Assembly: GCA_045567335.1 (NCBI GenBank)
Contig: JBJLCZ010000001.1
Coordinates: 186,001-250,000, forward strand
Length of the DNA: 64,000 bases
Reading direction: 5' to 3'
Origin: Pelagilacustribacter sp045567335
Lineage (GTDB): Bacteria; Pseudomonadota; Alphaproteobacteria; Pelagibacterales; Pelagibacteraceae
Below are positions 36,731-46,480 of the stretch, piece by piece. The notes under the pieces were generated by a model. The model made no database searches, was not told the DNA's origin, and saw nothing but the letters and a program-made list of their open reading frames with translations. Made by a program: the position numbers and the translations under genes. Numbering within the stretch: position 1 is the first letter of the stretch; the number at the start of each line of letters is the position of its first letter.

Positions 36731-38180
36731 AATTTTCTTCTATCAGTTGATTCAAAAGTCTTACCCCAAATCCGGTTGCGCCTCCTGAATTTAAAGCACC
36801 ACCATATTTTGAAAAAGCCATGCCGGCAATATCTAAATGAGCCCATGGAGTTTTGTTTAAAATGAATCTTTGTAAAAATTGTGCCGCAGTTGTTGATCCT
36901 GCTCCACCAACATAATTTATATTTTGCATATCAGCATTTTTAGAATTCATGAGTTTATCATAATTTTTATGAAGAGGCATTCTCCATAATTTTTCCTCAA
37001 CTTTTTCACCAGCATTTAAAATTTGTCTAGATAACTTATCATCGTTTGAAAAAAGTCCGGCATATTCAGATCCCAATGAAACTATGATTGCTCCTGTTAA
37101 TGTCGCTAAATCAATTATAAATTTTGGTTTAAATTTTTTTTCGGTAAAAGTTAACGCATCCGCTAAAACTAATCTTCCTTCTGCATCTGTGTTTAATACT
37201 TCAATTGTTTTACCACTATAAGATTTAACAATATCTCCTGGTCTTTGAGCATCTCCACTTACCATATTTTCTACAAGTCCAACTACCCCGACAGCATTAA
37301 TTTTTGCTTTTTTCAATGCTAAATTTTTCATTAAACCTACTACAGCAGCAGAGCCGGCCATATCATAGGTCATGTCTTCCATAAATCTTGCTGGTTTCAA
37401 TGAATAACCACCTGTGTCAAAAGTAACTCCTTTTCCAACAAATGCTAAAGGTTTTGAATTATTTTTTGCTCCATTCCATTCCATTGTTACAAGATATGAT
37501 CCTCTAATACTTCCCTGCCCTACACCTAGTAAAGCATTCATACGTAATTTTTTTAATTTTTTTTCATCATATATATTTACTTTTAAACCATCTTTTCTAA
37601 GAGAGTTTATTCTTTTTGCATATTCATCAGGATGTAAAATATTTCCTGGCTCAGAAACTAAATCTCTTGCATAAAAAGTTCCTTCTTCTAAAGCTTTAAA
37701 TTTTAATTGATTTTGACTTGAGGGTCTATTTTTAATCCCCGATATATTTATAGAAATAATTCTTGTTTCTTTTTTTGTTTTATATTTATTGAATTCATAA
37801 GATTTCAATTTTAGTCCATGAAGAAAATGACCTGTAAAATTTTTATTTTTACTAACTATACTATCGGAGTTTATAAAATATTCACTATTTTTTCCATAAT
37901 TTATACGTCCATAAAATTCGGCCCCTAAGTTTTCTATATCAAAAGTCTTCAAATCTTTTTTAATGGAAATTAAAACTATCTTTTTTTTTGAGTTGACCTC
38001 AAAAACAAACATATTTTTTTTTAAATCACTAGTTTTTAACAAATCATTTATGTAAGAGAATTCAGTGTTAGAAATATATTTTTTTAAATTGTTAGTATAA
38101 AATTTTTCATTAGCAAATAAGACAAGATTAGAAGATGGCTTACCATTTACTTTTTTTGAATAGTTAATTTTAATAGACAT
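36723..38180 (-). CDS. pepA: Leucyl aminopeptidase (M17 family)
   Basis: Cytosolic two-metal aminopeptidase, 485 aa. The poorly conserved N-terminal domain is followed by the M17 catalytic domain: KGVTFDTGGYSLKPA with metal-binding Lys and Asp, then MTYDMAGSAAV, and the signature NTDAEGRLVLADAL. The C-terminus includes WAHLDIAGMAF. It is divergent from lptF across a 139-nt gap that I could not resolve into clear promoter elements. Some PepA homologues also bind DNA; nothing here tests that. Confidence 0.96.
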   Translation of the reverse strand: MSIKINYSKKVNGKPSSNLVLFANEKFYTNNLKKYISNTEFSYINDLLKTSDLKKNMFVFEVNSKKKIVLISIKKDLKTFDIENLGAEFYGRINYGKNSEYFINSDSIVSKNKNFTGHFLHGLKLKSYEFNKYKTKKETRIISINISGIKNRPSSQNQLKFKALEEGTFYARDLVSEPGNILHPDEYAKRINSLRKDGLKVNIYDEKKLKKLRMNALLGVGQGSIRGSYLVTMEWNGAKNNSKPLAFVGKGVTFDTGGYSLKPARFMEDMTYDMAGSAAVVGLMKNLALKKAKINAVGVVGLVENMVSGDAQRPGDIVKSYSGKTIEVLNTDAEGRLVLADALTFTEKKFKPKFIIDLATLTGAIIVSLGSEYAGLFSNDDKLSRQILNAGEKVEEKLWRMPLHKNYDKLMNSKNADMQNINYVGGAGSTTAAQFLQRFILNKTPWAHLDIAGMAFSKYGGALNSGGATGFGVRLLNQLIEENYE

Positions 38181-38319
38181 AAATTTTTAAATGCTTTCTA
38201 AATAGAATTGAGTGATATATATAATCAAATATACAGATTTCAATGGAATATTTGTCATAGTGTACTATCATAGGTTGAGTTTTAATTAAAGTTACATTAT
38301 TTATATACAACAAAATTAT

Positions 38320-39465
38320 ATGCTTAAAAACAAAATTTATAACTATTTTACATTAGAGTTATTAAAATCATTTTTTACTATATTATTTGCATTAACAATC
38401 ATTGCCTGGACTGTTAGAGCCGTAAATTTCTTAGATTTAGTAGTGGAGGAAGGTCATTCATTATCAGTTTATCTTTTATTTTCAGCATTAAATATTACAA
38501 ATATAATAACAAAATTTATACCTCTTTCGTTTTTGCTAGCATTAATGATTAGTATTCACAAATTTGACAGAAAAAATGAACTTATTATTTTATGGTCAGC
38601 AGGTGTAAATAAAATCAAACTTGTGAATCTATTCTTTTTTATTTCATTATTTGTTTTGCTAATTCAGATTTGTTTTGCAGTTTATATTACTCCGAATGCA
38701 CTGCTTAAGTCCCGAACATTAGTAAAATCCTCAAATTTAGGATCATTAACTGGAATTATTAAATCCAACGACTTTAGTGACTCCTTTGATAATTTAACTT
38801 TTTATATAGAAAGAAAAAATGAAAATAATGAGATGGAAAATATCTTTATAAGAGATGATGGTAATCATTTTAAAAATCTTACTGTTGAGGAAAAAAATTT
38901 TAGTAATACAACTATAATCGCAAACCGAGGATTTATTCTTGATAAAAAATTAATCTTAATTGATGGTACCATTCAAACACAAAATAAAGGTGGTGAATTA
39001 AGAGATATAAATTTTAATAGAACTGAGTTATTGGTAAATTCTTTAACTGCTAGAACTATTACTACACCAAAATTACAAGAAACGTCCACTATCGGTTTGC
39101 TTAAATGCTTAAGTAATGAAGGATTAATATTTAAATTTAAAACAAATTATTTATGCCCGAAAAAAAGTATGGAGCAAGGTATCATTGAAACTATTTCTCG
39201 AAGGATTGGTATGCCTATTTATATTCCATTAATATCTTTGATAACTTCATTTCTTTTAGTTTCATCTAATAGAAAAAAATTTTCTTTTTTAAGAAAATAT
39301 TTTTATTTTTTTATAAGTTTCATAATACTAATTTTAGCTGAAATTCTAGTTAGATATTCTGGTTTTTCAACAACAAATTTTTTTATATACATGTTTTTTC
39401 CAATTATACTTATGCCAATTATATATCTTTTCTTACTAAGAAAATTTGCTTATGAGAGACTTTAA
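38320..39465 (+). CDS. lptF: LptF, LPS export ABC permease
   Basis: Inner-membrane permease (381 aa, YjgP/YjgQ family) of the LptB2FG pump that extracts lipopolysaccharide. Three hydrophobic helices lie before and three after a large periplasmic beta-jellyroll part (about residues 125-270). The N-terminal LLKSFFTILFALTIIAWTVRAV and PLSFLLALM segments are typical. It abuts lptG with no gap and starts a six-gene outer-membrane assembly operon. Confidence 0.92.
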   Translation: MLKNKIYNYFTLELLKSFFTILFALTIIAWTVRAVNFLDLVVEEGHSLSVYLLFSALNITNIITKFIPLSFLLALMISIHKFDRKNELIILWSAGVNKIKLVNLFFFISLFVLLIQICFAVYITPNALLKSRTLVKSSNLGSLTGIIKSNDFSDSFDNLTFYIERKNENNEMENIFIRDDGNHFKNLTVEEKNFSNTTIIANRGFILDKKLILIDGTIQTQNKGGELRDINFNRTELLVNSLTARTITTPKLQETSTIGLLKCLSNEGLIFKFKTNYLCPKKSMEQGIIETISRRIGMPIYIPLISLITSFLLVSSNRKKFSFLRKYFYFFISFIILILAEILVRYSGFSTTNFFIYMFFPIILMPIIYLFLLRKFAYERL

Positions 39466-40554
39466 ATGAACAGTGTTTTAAATAAATATATAATAATTAA
39501 TTTTCTTAAAATAGTTATGAATGTTACTTTTATATTTATTGCTCTTGGAATTATGTTAAATTTATTTGAAGAAATTGAATTTTTTAAAGATATGAATGTG
39601 GGACTTAGCTTGCCAGTGTCTTTAACAATGATGTTTATTCCAAACCTTATAATTATGAAATTAATACCATTTATAATATTTATAGCTTCTATGTGGTATT
39701 TATTATCTATTCGATCAAGTATGGATTTATTGTCACTTAAAATTTTTGGATATTCGAATATAAAGATAATATTTATTTTATCTTTTACAGCTTTTATTTT
39801 TGGAATTGTTTTACTTTTAACTGTTAACCCACTCACATCATCAATGGTTAAGATTTATGAAACAACAAAAGCAAAATACTCAAAAGATATAGATCATCTA
39901 GTTTCTATTAATAAGAATGGTGTTTGGATAAAAGAAAAACAAAATGGGAATTTAAGAATAATTACTTCCAAAGTCTTGGAAAAAAATTTTTTATATAATG
40001 TAACGATTTATAATCTACAAAATAATGGAAAAATGATTAATAGAATAGAATCTCAAAAAGCCAATATTTTAGACAATAATTGGCAACTTCAGGACGTAGT
40101 TATTTTTGATTTTGGTTCTAATACGAGTTTATCAAAGTTTGATAATTATGAGATCATATCAAATTATAACTCTGAAAAACTTAACTCTTTATATAGAAAC
40201 TTAGACACAATATCTTTTTTAGATTTGGTTGGAGATTATGAAATTCTTTTAAAAAGAGGATACTCAGAAGAATTACTAAAAGAAAGATTAAATATTTTTA
40301 TTTCCATGCCAATTTTTCTTTTTTTAATGGTCGTGTTAGCTGCTATTTTTACAATTGGTTCGCTTAAAAAATCTCAAAATTTTTATTACATCTTTATATC
40401 GATTATTTCATGTGTTGTAATTTATTATTTTAAAGACCTCTCTATAGCCCTAGGTCAAACTGATAGAATATCTTTAACTTTATCTGTATGGATGCCCATT
40501 ATTGCCATAGGGTTATTTTGTTCCATAGGAGTTATTCAAATTAATGAAAAATAA
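39466..40554 (+). CDS. lptG: LptG, LPS export ABC permease
   Basis: Second permease (362 aa) of the LptB2FG complex, same fold as LptF with six membrane helices around a periplasmic beta-jellyroll. The first helix (IVMNVTFIFIALGIMLNLF) and the FMPNLIIM-like loop (MMFIPNLIIMKLIPF) fit the family. It begins directly after the lptF stop and overlaps lptD by 11 nt, which indicates tight co-expression of the pump and the outer-membrane translocon. Confidence 0.92.
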   Translation: MNSVLNKYIIINFLKIVMNVTFIFIALGIMLNLFEEIEFFKDMNVGLSLPVSLTMMFIPNLIIMKLIPFIIFIASMWYLLSIRSSMDLLSLKIFGYSNIKIIFILSFTAFIFGIVLLLTVNPLTSSMVKIYETTKAKYSKDIDHLVSINKNGVWIKEKQNGNLRIITSKVLEKNFLYNVTIYNLQNNGKMINRIESQKANILDNNWQLQDVVIFDFGSNTSLSKFDNYEIISNYNSEKLNSLYRNLDTISFLDLVGDYEILLKRGYSEELLKERLNIFISMPIFLFLMVVLAAIFTIGSLKKSQNFYYIFISIISCVVIYYFKDLSIALGQTDRISLTLSVWMPIIAIGLFCSIGVIQINEK

Positions 40555-42898
40555 AATAATTTTTTTTCTATCATTATTTTTTGTTATTTTATCAATCAAT
40601 AACATTTCTGCTAATGAACTTGAGGTTAAAAGTTCAAATATGAAATTTGATAAAGAAAAAAAGATTATGAATGTTGAGGGAAATGTGACAATTACAGATT
40701 CCGTAAATAATCAAGTTTTTACTGATAAAGCTATATATTACAAAGATAAAGACTTGGTTGAAACTATGGGTTCGACAAAAATTTTAACTTCAGAAAATTA
40801 TGAAGTTATAAGTGAAAATGTGATCTTTGATAACATTAAGGGTGTAATAAGTTCAAAATCAAATACGACAATTTCAGATATAGATGGTAATCAAATATAC
40901 CTTGATATGTTCGAATACATTATTGAAAAAAATACTTTTTTTTCAAAAGGAAAAATTAGAATTAAGGATGCTTATAGTAATGAATATAAATTTTCTGAAA
41001 TATATATAAATGAAAAAAATAATAAAATAGTTGGTTCAGATGTAAAAATAATTGTTAATGATAAGGGGTTAAAATTATCTGAGGAAAATGAGCCTCGTAT
41101 TTTTGGGAATACAATGTCTATCTCTAATAATGTTTCAGAAATACAAAAAGGCGTATTTACGTACTGTAAAAATAGAGGTGAAGATAAATGTCCACCTTGG
41201 ATTATACAATCAAATAGAATTACTCATAATAATGCAAAAAAAACTATTTATTATGATCATGCGGTAATAAAAGTTTATGATTTTCCAATTTTTTATTTTC
41301 CTAAGTTTTCACATCCAGGTCCAACAGTTTCAAGAAGATCGGGTTTTTTAATTCCAAAATTTAAATCTAACACTAACACAGGGCAAGGTTTCGAAATTCC
41401 ATATTTTTGGAATATTTCAAAAGATAAAGATATTACTTTTTCACCTCAACTTTACGTATCAGAACATCCTTTATTGTTAACAGAATACAGACAAGACTTT
41501 AAAGATTCTTATTTAATTTTAGACACGGGTTATACAAAAGGATTTAAAAAAACTTCTTCAAAAAAAGTAAAAGGTTCAAGAGGTCATTTTTTTTCCAAAT
41601 TTAATATGAATTTATCTGAGAAGAGTAATATAGAAAGTAATTTAGAAATAGGTCTACAGCATGTTTCTCATGATAAATATATTAAATTACACGATGTAAA
41701 CACAGAAATGGTAAATAAAGAAATTGATGTTCTGACAAGTGCTGTAAATTATAATTATGCTAAAGAGGATAATTATTTGGGAATTACTTTTGCTGCCTAT
41801 GATAATTTAACAATCCTTGGTAGAAATAAGTATGAATATTTACTGCCATATGCAACTTTTGAGAAAAATCTAATAGATTCAAAAAATCTTGGCCAATTTG
41901 ATTTATCTACTGTGTTAAGGGTTAGAAATTATGATGTAAATAAACAGACTGAATTATTTATCAACGATATAGAATGGAAATCAAATAAATTTATTAATTC
42001 AAAAGGAATAATTAGTCAGTTAAAAGGTATTACAAAAGTCGTAAATTACAAAGCTAAAAATGCTTTTGAATATAAAACAGATAAAACACAAACTGAATTT
42101 TCTGGAGTTTTAGGTTTTTTATCAAAAATAAATTTATATAAAAATAATAAAAGTGAAACATCTAACTCTTTATTAACACCAAAATTATTAATTAGATATG
42201 CTCCTGGTCATATGCGTAATATAGGAACAAAAAAAACTGATAAGTTAATGTATGAGGACATATTTAATATTAGAAAATTAAATGAAATAGATGTAATTGA
42301 AACTGGTTTAAGCACATCATTAGGATTTGATTATAAAAAGAATAGTTTAAATAAAAATGGATCTATAAAAAAAGAAATTTTTACTTTTTCTGCAGGCCAA
42401 TCAATTCAAGAAAAAGAAAATTCTGATTTACCATCATCAACATCTTTAGATCAAAGATTTTCTGATATAGTGGGTACTTCTAGATATAATGTAAATAAAA
42501 ATTTAAAACTTAAATATAATTTTTCATTAGACCAAAATTACGAAAATTTTAATTTTCAGGAAATAGGCTCTGACTTTGCTTTTGGGAAAACAAAGTTTAA
42601 CATTGGTTATTTACAAGAAAGAAATCATTTAGGAGATAAAGAATATATTAAAACGGATTTATCATTTAATCCTAGCAAATCTACAGCTATGACTTTCTCA
42701 ACAAAAAGAAGTTTACAAACAGATTCTTCTGAATTTTATAATCTAAGTTACGATTATATAAATGACTGTCTTAAAGCCGGCTTAGTATATAGAAGAGAAT
42801 TTTATACTGATAAAGATACAGAACCAACAAATACTTTAATGTTCAAAATTTCATTAATCCCTTTTGTAGATTTAAGTTCACCAACTTTTGGTAAATGA
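40544..42898 (+). CDS. lptD: LptD, LPS-assembly outer membrane protein
   Basis: Large outer-membrane barrel that inserts LPS into the outer leaflet. The 784 aa have a signal peptide (about 1-23), an N-terminal OstA-like beta-taco (ELEVKSSNMKFDKEKKIMNVEG and further) and the LptD barrel with the conserved HPGPTVSRRSGFLIP region. Cysteines in FTYCKNRGEDKCPPW and NDCLKAG could form the maturation disulfides; the CxC of E. coli is not seen. It ends with ...VDLSSPTFGK. Presence of LptFGD says the cell makes an LPS-bearing outer membrane. Confidence 0.94.
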   Translation: MKNKIIFFLSLFFVILSINNISANELEVKSSNMKFDKEKKIMNVEGNVTITDSVNNQVFTDKAIYYKDKDLVETMGSTKILTSENYEVISENVIFDNIKGVISSKSNTTISDIDGNQIYLDMFEYIIEKNTFFSKGKIRIKDAYSNEYKFSEIYINEKNNKIVGSDVKIIVNDKGLKLSEENEPRIFGNTMSISNNVSEIQKGVFTYCKNRGEDKCPPWIIQSNRITHNNAKKTIYYDHAVIKVYDFPIFYFPKFSHPGPTVSRRSGFLIPKFKSNTNTGQGFEIPYFWNISKDKDITFSPQLYVSEHPLLLTEYRQDFKDSYLILDTGYTKGFKKTSSKKVKGSRGHFFSKFNMNLSEKSNIESNLEIGLQHVSHDKYIKLHDVNTEMVNKEIDVLTSAVNYNYAKEDNYLGITFAAYDNLTILGRNKYEYLLPYATFEKNLIDSKNLGQFDLSTVLRVRNYDVNKQTELFINDIEWKSNKFINSKGIISQLKGITKVVNYKAKNAFEYKTDKTQTEFSGVLGFLSKINLYKNNKSETSNSLLTPKLLIRYAPGHMRNIGTKKTDKLMYEDIFNIRKLNEIDVIETGLSTSLGFDYKKNSLNKNGSIKKEIFTFSAGQSIQEKENSDLPSSTSLDQRFSDIVGTSRYNVNKNLKLKYNFSLDQNYENFNFQEIGSDFAFGKTKFNIGYLQERNHLGDKEYIKTDLSFNPSKSTAMTFSTKRSLQTDSSEFYNLSYDYINDCLKAGLVYRREFYTDKDTEPTNTLMFKISLIPFVDLSSPTFGK

Positions 42899-43815
42899 TA
42901 AAGAAATTATTTATAAATTTAGCATTCTTTTATTTTATTTTAACAAATGTTTTGCTTGGTGAAATACAAAATAAAATTGTTGTAAAAGTAAACAATGATA
43001 TTATTACAAACATAGATATACAAAATGAAATAAAAACTTTGTTATTAATAAATCAAAAACCTATCAATCAAAAAAATATTGATCAAAGTAAAGATATTGC
43101 AATTAAATCACTCATAAGAAAACTTATTAAAAAGAATGAAATTAAAAAATTTAATATTACTAAATATAGCAAAGAAGATATAAATGTATATTTATCAAAT
43201 ATTTCTAAAAAAAATAATACTAATATAAATGGTTTAAAAAAAATTTTTTTAGAAAAAAATGCAAATTATAATGTGTTTGTAGAAGGGCTTCAGATAGAAC
43301 TATTATGGAATACTTTAATATACTCTATTTATAGTAATCAATTGGAAGTAAATCCTTATGAAATTGAAAATGAATTAGAAATGAGGACGAACAAGTCTGT
43401 TATTGCAGAATACAAATTATCAGAAATTGAACTATCATTAAATAATGAAAAAATTGAAGAAATTTATAAATTAATTAAATCAGAAGGTTTTAAAAAGGCC
43501 GTCAAAAAATTTAGTATCTCTAATTCATCAAATATGGGTGGTGATATTGGTTGGATTTCAAAAAATGATCTTTCAAATATTTACATTAATGAGCTTGCAA
43601 AGTTTAAATTAGGAGATGTGACTACTCCTATTAAAAATGAAAACTCAATAGTAATATTAAAAATAGATGATATTAAAAAAATCAATAACAAAAACCTGGA
43701 CGTTCAAAAAATAAAAGAACAGATTATTTCAAACAAAAGAGACGAAAAACTTAACTTATTTTCAAGATCACATTTTTCTTCTCTTGAAAATTCTACTTTG
43801 ATAAATTTCAAATGA
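42895..43815 (+). CDS. surA: SurA-like periplasmic peptidyl-prolyl isomerase/chaperone
   Basis: A 306-aa exported protein (signal peptide about 1-22) with a SurA N-terminal helical chaperone module (KIVVKVNNDIITNIDIQNEI) and one parvulin-type domain (about 170-265), including MGGDIGWISKNDL and the GDVTTPIKNENS segment. E. coli SurA has two parvulin domains, so this is a single-domain version. It lies between lptD and pdxA with 4-nt overlaps on both sides, consistent with a role in folding outer-membrane proteins such as LptD. Confidence 0.85.
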   Translation: MIKKLFINLAFFYFILTNVLLGEIQNKIVVKVNNDIITNIDIQNEIKTLLLINQKPINQKNIDQSKDIAIKSLIRKLIKKNEIKKFNITKYSKEDINVYLSNISKKNNTNINGLKKIFLEKNANYNVFVEGLQIELLWNTLIYSIYSNQLEVNPYEIENELEMRTNKSVIAEYKLSEIELSLNNEKIEEIYKLIKSEGFKKAVKKFSISNSSNMGGDIGWISKNDLSNIYINELAKFKLGDVTTPIKNENSIVILKIDDIKKINNKNLDVQKIKEQIISNKRDEKLNLFSRSHFSSLENSTLINFK

Positions 43816-44780
43816 ATAAAAAAATTGCAATAGTAACTGGAGAACCTAATAGTGTTAATAGTGAGATTATTTCAAAATCTTGGTTAAAAAATAAATCAAT
43901 TTTTAAAAAATGCTTTTTAATTGGAAATTTTTCTTTAATTCAAAATCAAATTAAAAGACTAAAATTTAAAATTCCTATGAAAAAAATTTCAGATTTAGAT
44001 AATATTGATTCATCTAAAAAAATTAAAATTTTTAATATCCCGATAAAATTTAAAAATTCATTTAATGTCTCTGATTCTGAGAGTAAAAAATATATTAAAA
44101 AAAGTTTAAAACTTGCACATAATCTATCAAAAAGAAAAGATATATTTGGATTTATAAACTGCCCTATAGATAAAAAGAGATCCTTCAAATTGAAAAATTT
44201 TGGTGTAACTGATTATCTTGCTAAAGCAAATAAAACAAATGGAACAGAAGCAATGTTAATTTATAATAAAAATTTAGGTGTGGTGCCTATTACCACACAT
44301 ATAAGTGTTAAGAAAATTTCAAGAACTTTAAGCAAGGAATTATTAATAAAAAAAATCAAAACTATTAATGAATTTTATATGAAATTCTTGCGCCAAAAAC
44401 CAATAATAGCTGTACTGGGTTTAAATCCTCACAATGATGAGATGTCAAAAAATTCAGAAGAAAAAAAGATTATTATACCTGCAATAAAAAAATTGCTAGA
44501 GAATAAAATAAAGGTTATTGGTCCTTATCCAGCTGATACAATATTTTCAAATAAATCAAAGTATAAATTTGATGTTATTGTAGGTATGTATCATGATCAA
44601 GTTTTAGCACCTTTTAAGGCTTTATATAATTTTAATGCAATAAATATAACCATAGGACTTAAATATATAAGAGTATCGCCAGATCACGGCATAGCAAAAG
44701 ATTTAATTGGTAAAAAGATTGCAAATCCTCAAAGCTTTATCAAGACAGTTGAATTTTTAAACAAAATTAAAAATGTTTAA
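43812..44780 (+). CDS. pdxA: 4-hydroxythreonine-4-phosphate dehydrogenase
   Basis: Oxidises 4-phosphohydroxy-threonine in the DXP-dependent vitamin B6 pathway. The 322 aa show IAIVTGEPNSVNSEI at the start, the metal-binding histidines in VPITTHISVK and GMYHDQVLAPFKAL, and LGLNPHNDE, ending with SPDHGIAKDLIGK. The usual family length is about 330. It overlaps surA by 4 nt and rsmA by 8 nt; surA-pdxA-rsmA is an old conserved gene string. Confidence 0.95.
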   Translation: MNKKIAIVTGEPNSVNSEIISKSWLKNKSIFKKCFLIGNFSLIQNQIKRLKFKIPMKKISDLDNIDSSKKIKIFNIPIKFKNSFNVSDSESKKYIKKSLKLAHNLSKRKDIFGFINCPIDKKRSFKLKNFGVTDYLAKANKTNGTEAMLIYNKNLGVVPITTHISVKKISRTLSKELLIKKIKTINEFYMKFLRQKPIIAVLGLNPHNDEMSKNSEEKKIIIPAIKKLLENKIKVIGPYPADTIFSNKSKYKFDVIVGMYHDQVLAPFKALYNFNAINITIGLKYIRVSPDHGIAKDLIGKKIANPQSFIKTVEFLNKIKNV

Positions 44781-45570
44781 ATTTAAAAAATCCTTAGGGC
44801 AAAATTTTTTAATTGATAAAAATATAATAGAAAAAATAACATGTTTGACAAAAATTGAAAAAAAAAATATTTTAGAAATCGGTCCAGGTTCTGGAAACTT
44901 AACAAAATTTATAATTAAAAAAAAACCTAAAACTCTATATTTAATAGAGAAAGATAATTTTTTATCAGAAAAATTAAAAAAAGAATTATATACAAATAAA
45001 AATATAAAAATTTTTAATACTGATGTTTTAAAATATAATTTTGAAAAAAATTTAATAACTAATACAGTAATATTTGGAAATCTGCCATACAATATATCAA
45101 CTCAAATTTTGATAAAACTAATAAAACTAAATAAATGGCCTCCAAAATACACCCATCTAATTTTTATGTTTCAAAAGGAAGTAGCAGAAAAAATTATTGC
45201 GAAATTTAACACCGATAAATACGGAAGATTATCTGTTATTTCAAATTGGAGATTAAAGGTAGTGAACAAATTTAATATTTCTAAAAATTGTTTTAAACCA
45301 AAACCTAAGGTTGATTCTATGATTTTAGTTTTTAAGCCTATAATTAATAAGAGTTTTAGTATTAAAAAAATTAAAAATTTAGAAAAAATTACTCATCTTT
45401 TTTTTTCAAATAAAAGAAAAATGATTAACAAAAATTTCAAAAATTTGTTTAAAAATTATGATTTAATTGCAAAAAAGCTTAATATTAATTTATCATGTAG
45501 ACCAAGTGAATTAGATTTAAATAAGTATTATAAAATTACGGAATTTTACGAAAACCTAATTGAAAATTAA
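44773..45570 (+). CDS. rsmA: 16S rRNA A1518/A1519 dimethyltransferase
   Basis: KsgA/RsmA dimethylates two adenosines near the 3' end of 16S rRNA. The 265 aa have the family start (KSLGQNFLIDKNI), the SAM loop ILEIGPGSGNLT and the catalytic NLPYNISTQ, and end with a short C-terminal helical domain. It is the last gene of the lptF operon and overlaps the convergent gmk by 15 nt, the longest convergent overlap in the window. Confidence 0.96.
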   Translation: MFKFKKSLGQNFLIDKNIIEKITCLTKIEKKNILEIGPGSGNLTKFIIKKKPKTLYLIEKDNFLSEKLKKELYTNKNIKIFNTDVLKYNFEKNLITNTVIFGNLPYNISTQILIKLIKLNKWPPKYTHLIFMFQKEVAEKIIAKFNTDKYGRLSVISNWRLKVVNKFNISKNCFKPKPKVDSMILVFKPIINKSFSIKKIKNLEKITHLFFSNKRKMINKNFKNLFKNYDLIAKKLNINLSCRPSELDLNKYYKITEFYENLIEN

Positions 45571-46158
45571 GCTTGAATTATTTTTTTTTTTTATACTTAC
45601 ATTTATTATATTTTCAATTTGCTTAAAACAATTTTCTAAATTATCATTAATCAAAATATAATCGTAATCGTGCCAATGTTTAATATCTATATCGTAATGC
45701 TTAAGCCTTTTTAAAACTGTTTCCTTTTTATCTTGATTTCTTTGAAATAATCTTTTTTCTAATTCTTTTTTATCTGGTGGTAATATAAATATCTTAATAA
45801 GATTCAACTCCTTAAACTTTGATAATTGTTGTGTGCCTTGCCAATCAATATCAAATAAAACATTGTTATTACTATCTAAAATTTCTTTAACAGACTTTTT
45901 GGAAGTTCCATAAAAGTTATCAAAAATTTTTGCATATTCATAAAATTCTCCTTTAGAAATTTTTTCTTCAAATTTTTTTTTATTGATGAAATAATAATCA
46001 ATTCCATCAACTTCATTTGGTCTAGGCGGACGAGTCGTATGTGAGACTGAAATTTTAAAATTTTGAAATTTTTGCTGAATTTTTTTTGAAATTGTAGTTT
46101 TTCCGGCACCTGACGGGGACGAGAGTATAAGCATAATACCTCCATCCTTTGTTTTCAT
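45556..46158 (-). CDS. gmk: Guanylate kinase
   Basis: Phosphorylates GMP to GDP. The 200 aa have P-loop LSSPSGAGKTTI (residues about 12-23), the GMP-binding SHTTRPPRPNEVDGIDY segment (residues about 38-54) and the lid region after FDIDWQGTQQL. The start at 46158 gives eight residues before MLILSSPSG; an internal ATG (46134) is possible. It follows acpP by 19 nt; the fabF and mltG genes often found between acpP and gmk in alphaproteobacteria are absent. Confidence 0.96.
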   Translation of the reverse strand: MKTKDGGIMLILSSPSGAGKTTISKKIQQKFQNFKISVSHTTRPPRPNEVDGIDYYFINKKKFEEKISKGEFYEYAKIFDNFYGTSKKSVKEILDSNNNVLFDIDWQGTQQLSKFKELNLIKIFILPPDKKELEKRLFQRNQDKKETVLKRLKHYDIDIKHWHDYDYILINDNLENCFKQIENIINVSIKKKNNSSLIFN

Positions 46159-46177
46159 TATTTAAATACTTTTTAAA

Positions 46178-46420
46178 TTATTGAGTAGCCTTACTTTCAA
46201 TAAATTTAATTGCATCCCCTACTGTTAAAATTTTTTCAGCTTCACTATCAGATATTTCAGAACCAAATTCTTCTTCAAAAGCCATAACTAATTCAACTGT
46301 ATCTAAACTATCGGCTCCTAAATCATCTATAAAGCTTGCTTCATCTGTTACTTTTTCTTCTTCAACACCAAGGTGGTCTGCTACTATTTTTTTTACTTTT
46401 GAGTTTATATCTTTAGACAT
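46178..46420 (-). CDS. acpP: Acyl carrier protein
   Basis: Small acidic protein (80 aa) that carries growing fatty acids on a phosphopantetheine arm. The attachment serine is in GADSLDTVELVMAFEEEFG. Length and the SDINSKVKKIV-like helix I are standard. It has its own good promoter inside the end of fabG and follows fabD-fabG. Confidence 0.97.
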   Translation of the reverse strand: MSKDINSKVKKIVADHLGVEEEKVTDEASFIDDLGADSLDTVELVMAFEEEFGSEISDSEAEKILTVGDAIKFIESKATQ

Positions 46421-46452
46421 TTAATTCCTATTTTCGTTAATGATTAAATTTG

Positions 46453-46480
46453 TTATTAAATTATTCACTGTAATTGTCAA
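46453..46480 (-). promoter_or_regulatory. acpP promoter
   Basis: On the minus strand a perfect -35 TTGACA (46475-46480) is followed after 16 nt by a TAATAA -10 (46453-46458), 32 nt before the acpP ATG. The -35 overlaps the fabG stop codon. This would let ACP, needed in large amounts, be made more strongly than fabD-fabG. Confidence 0.6.
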
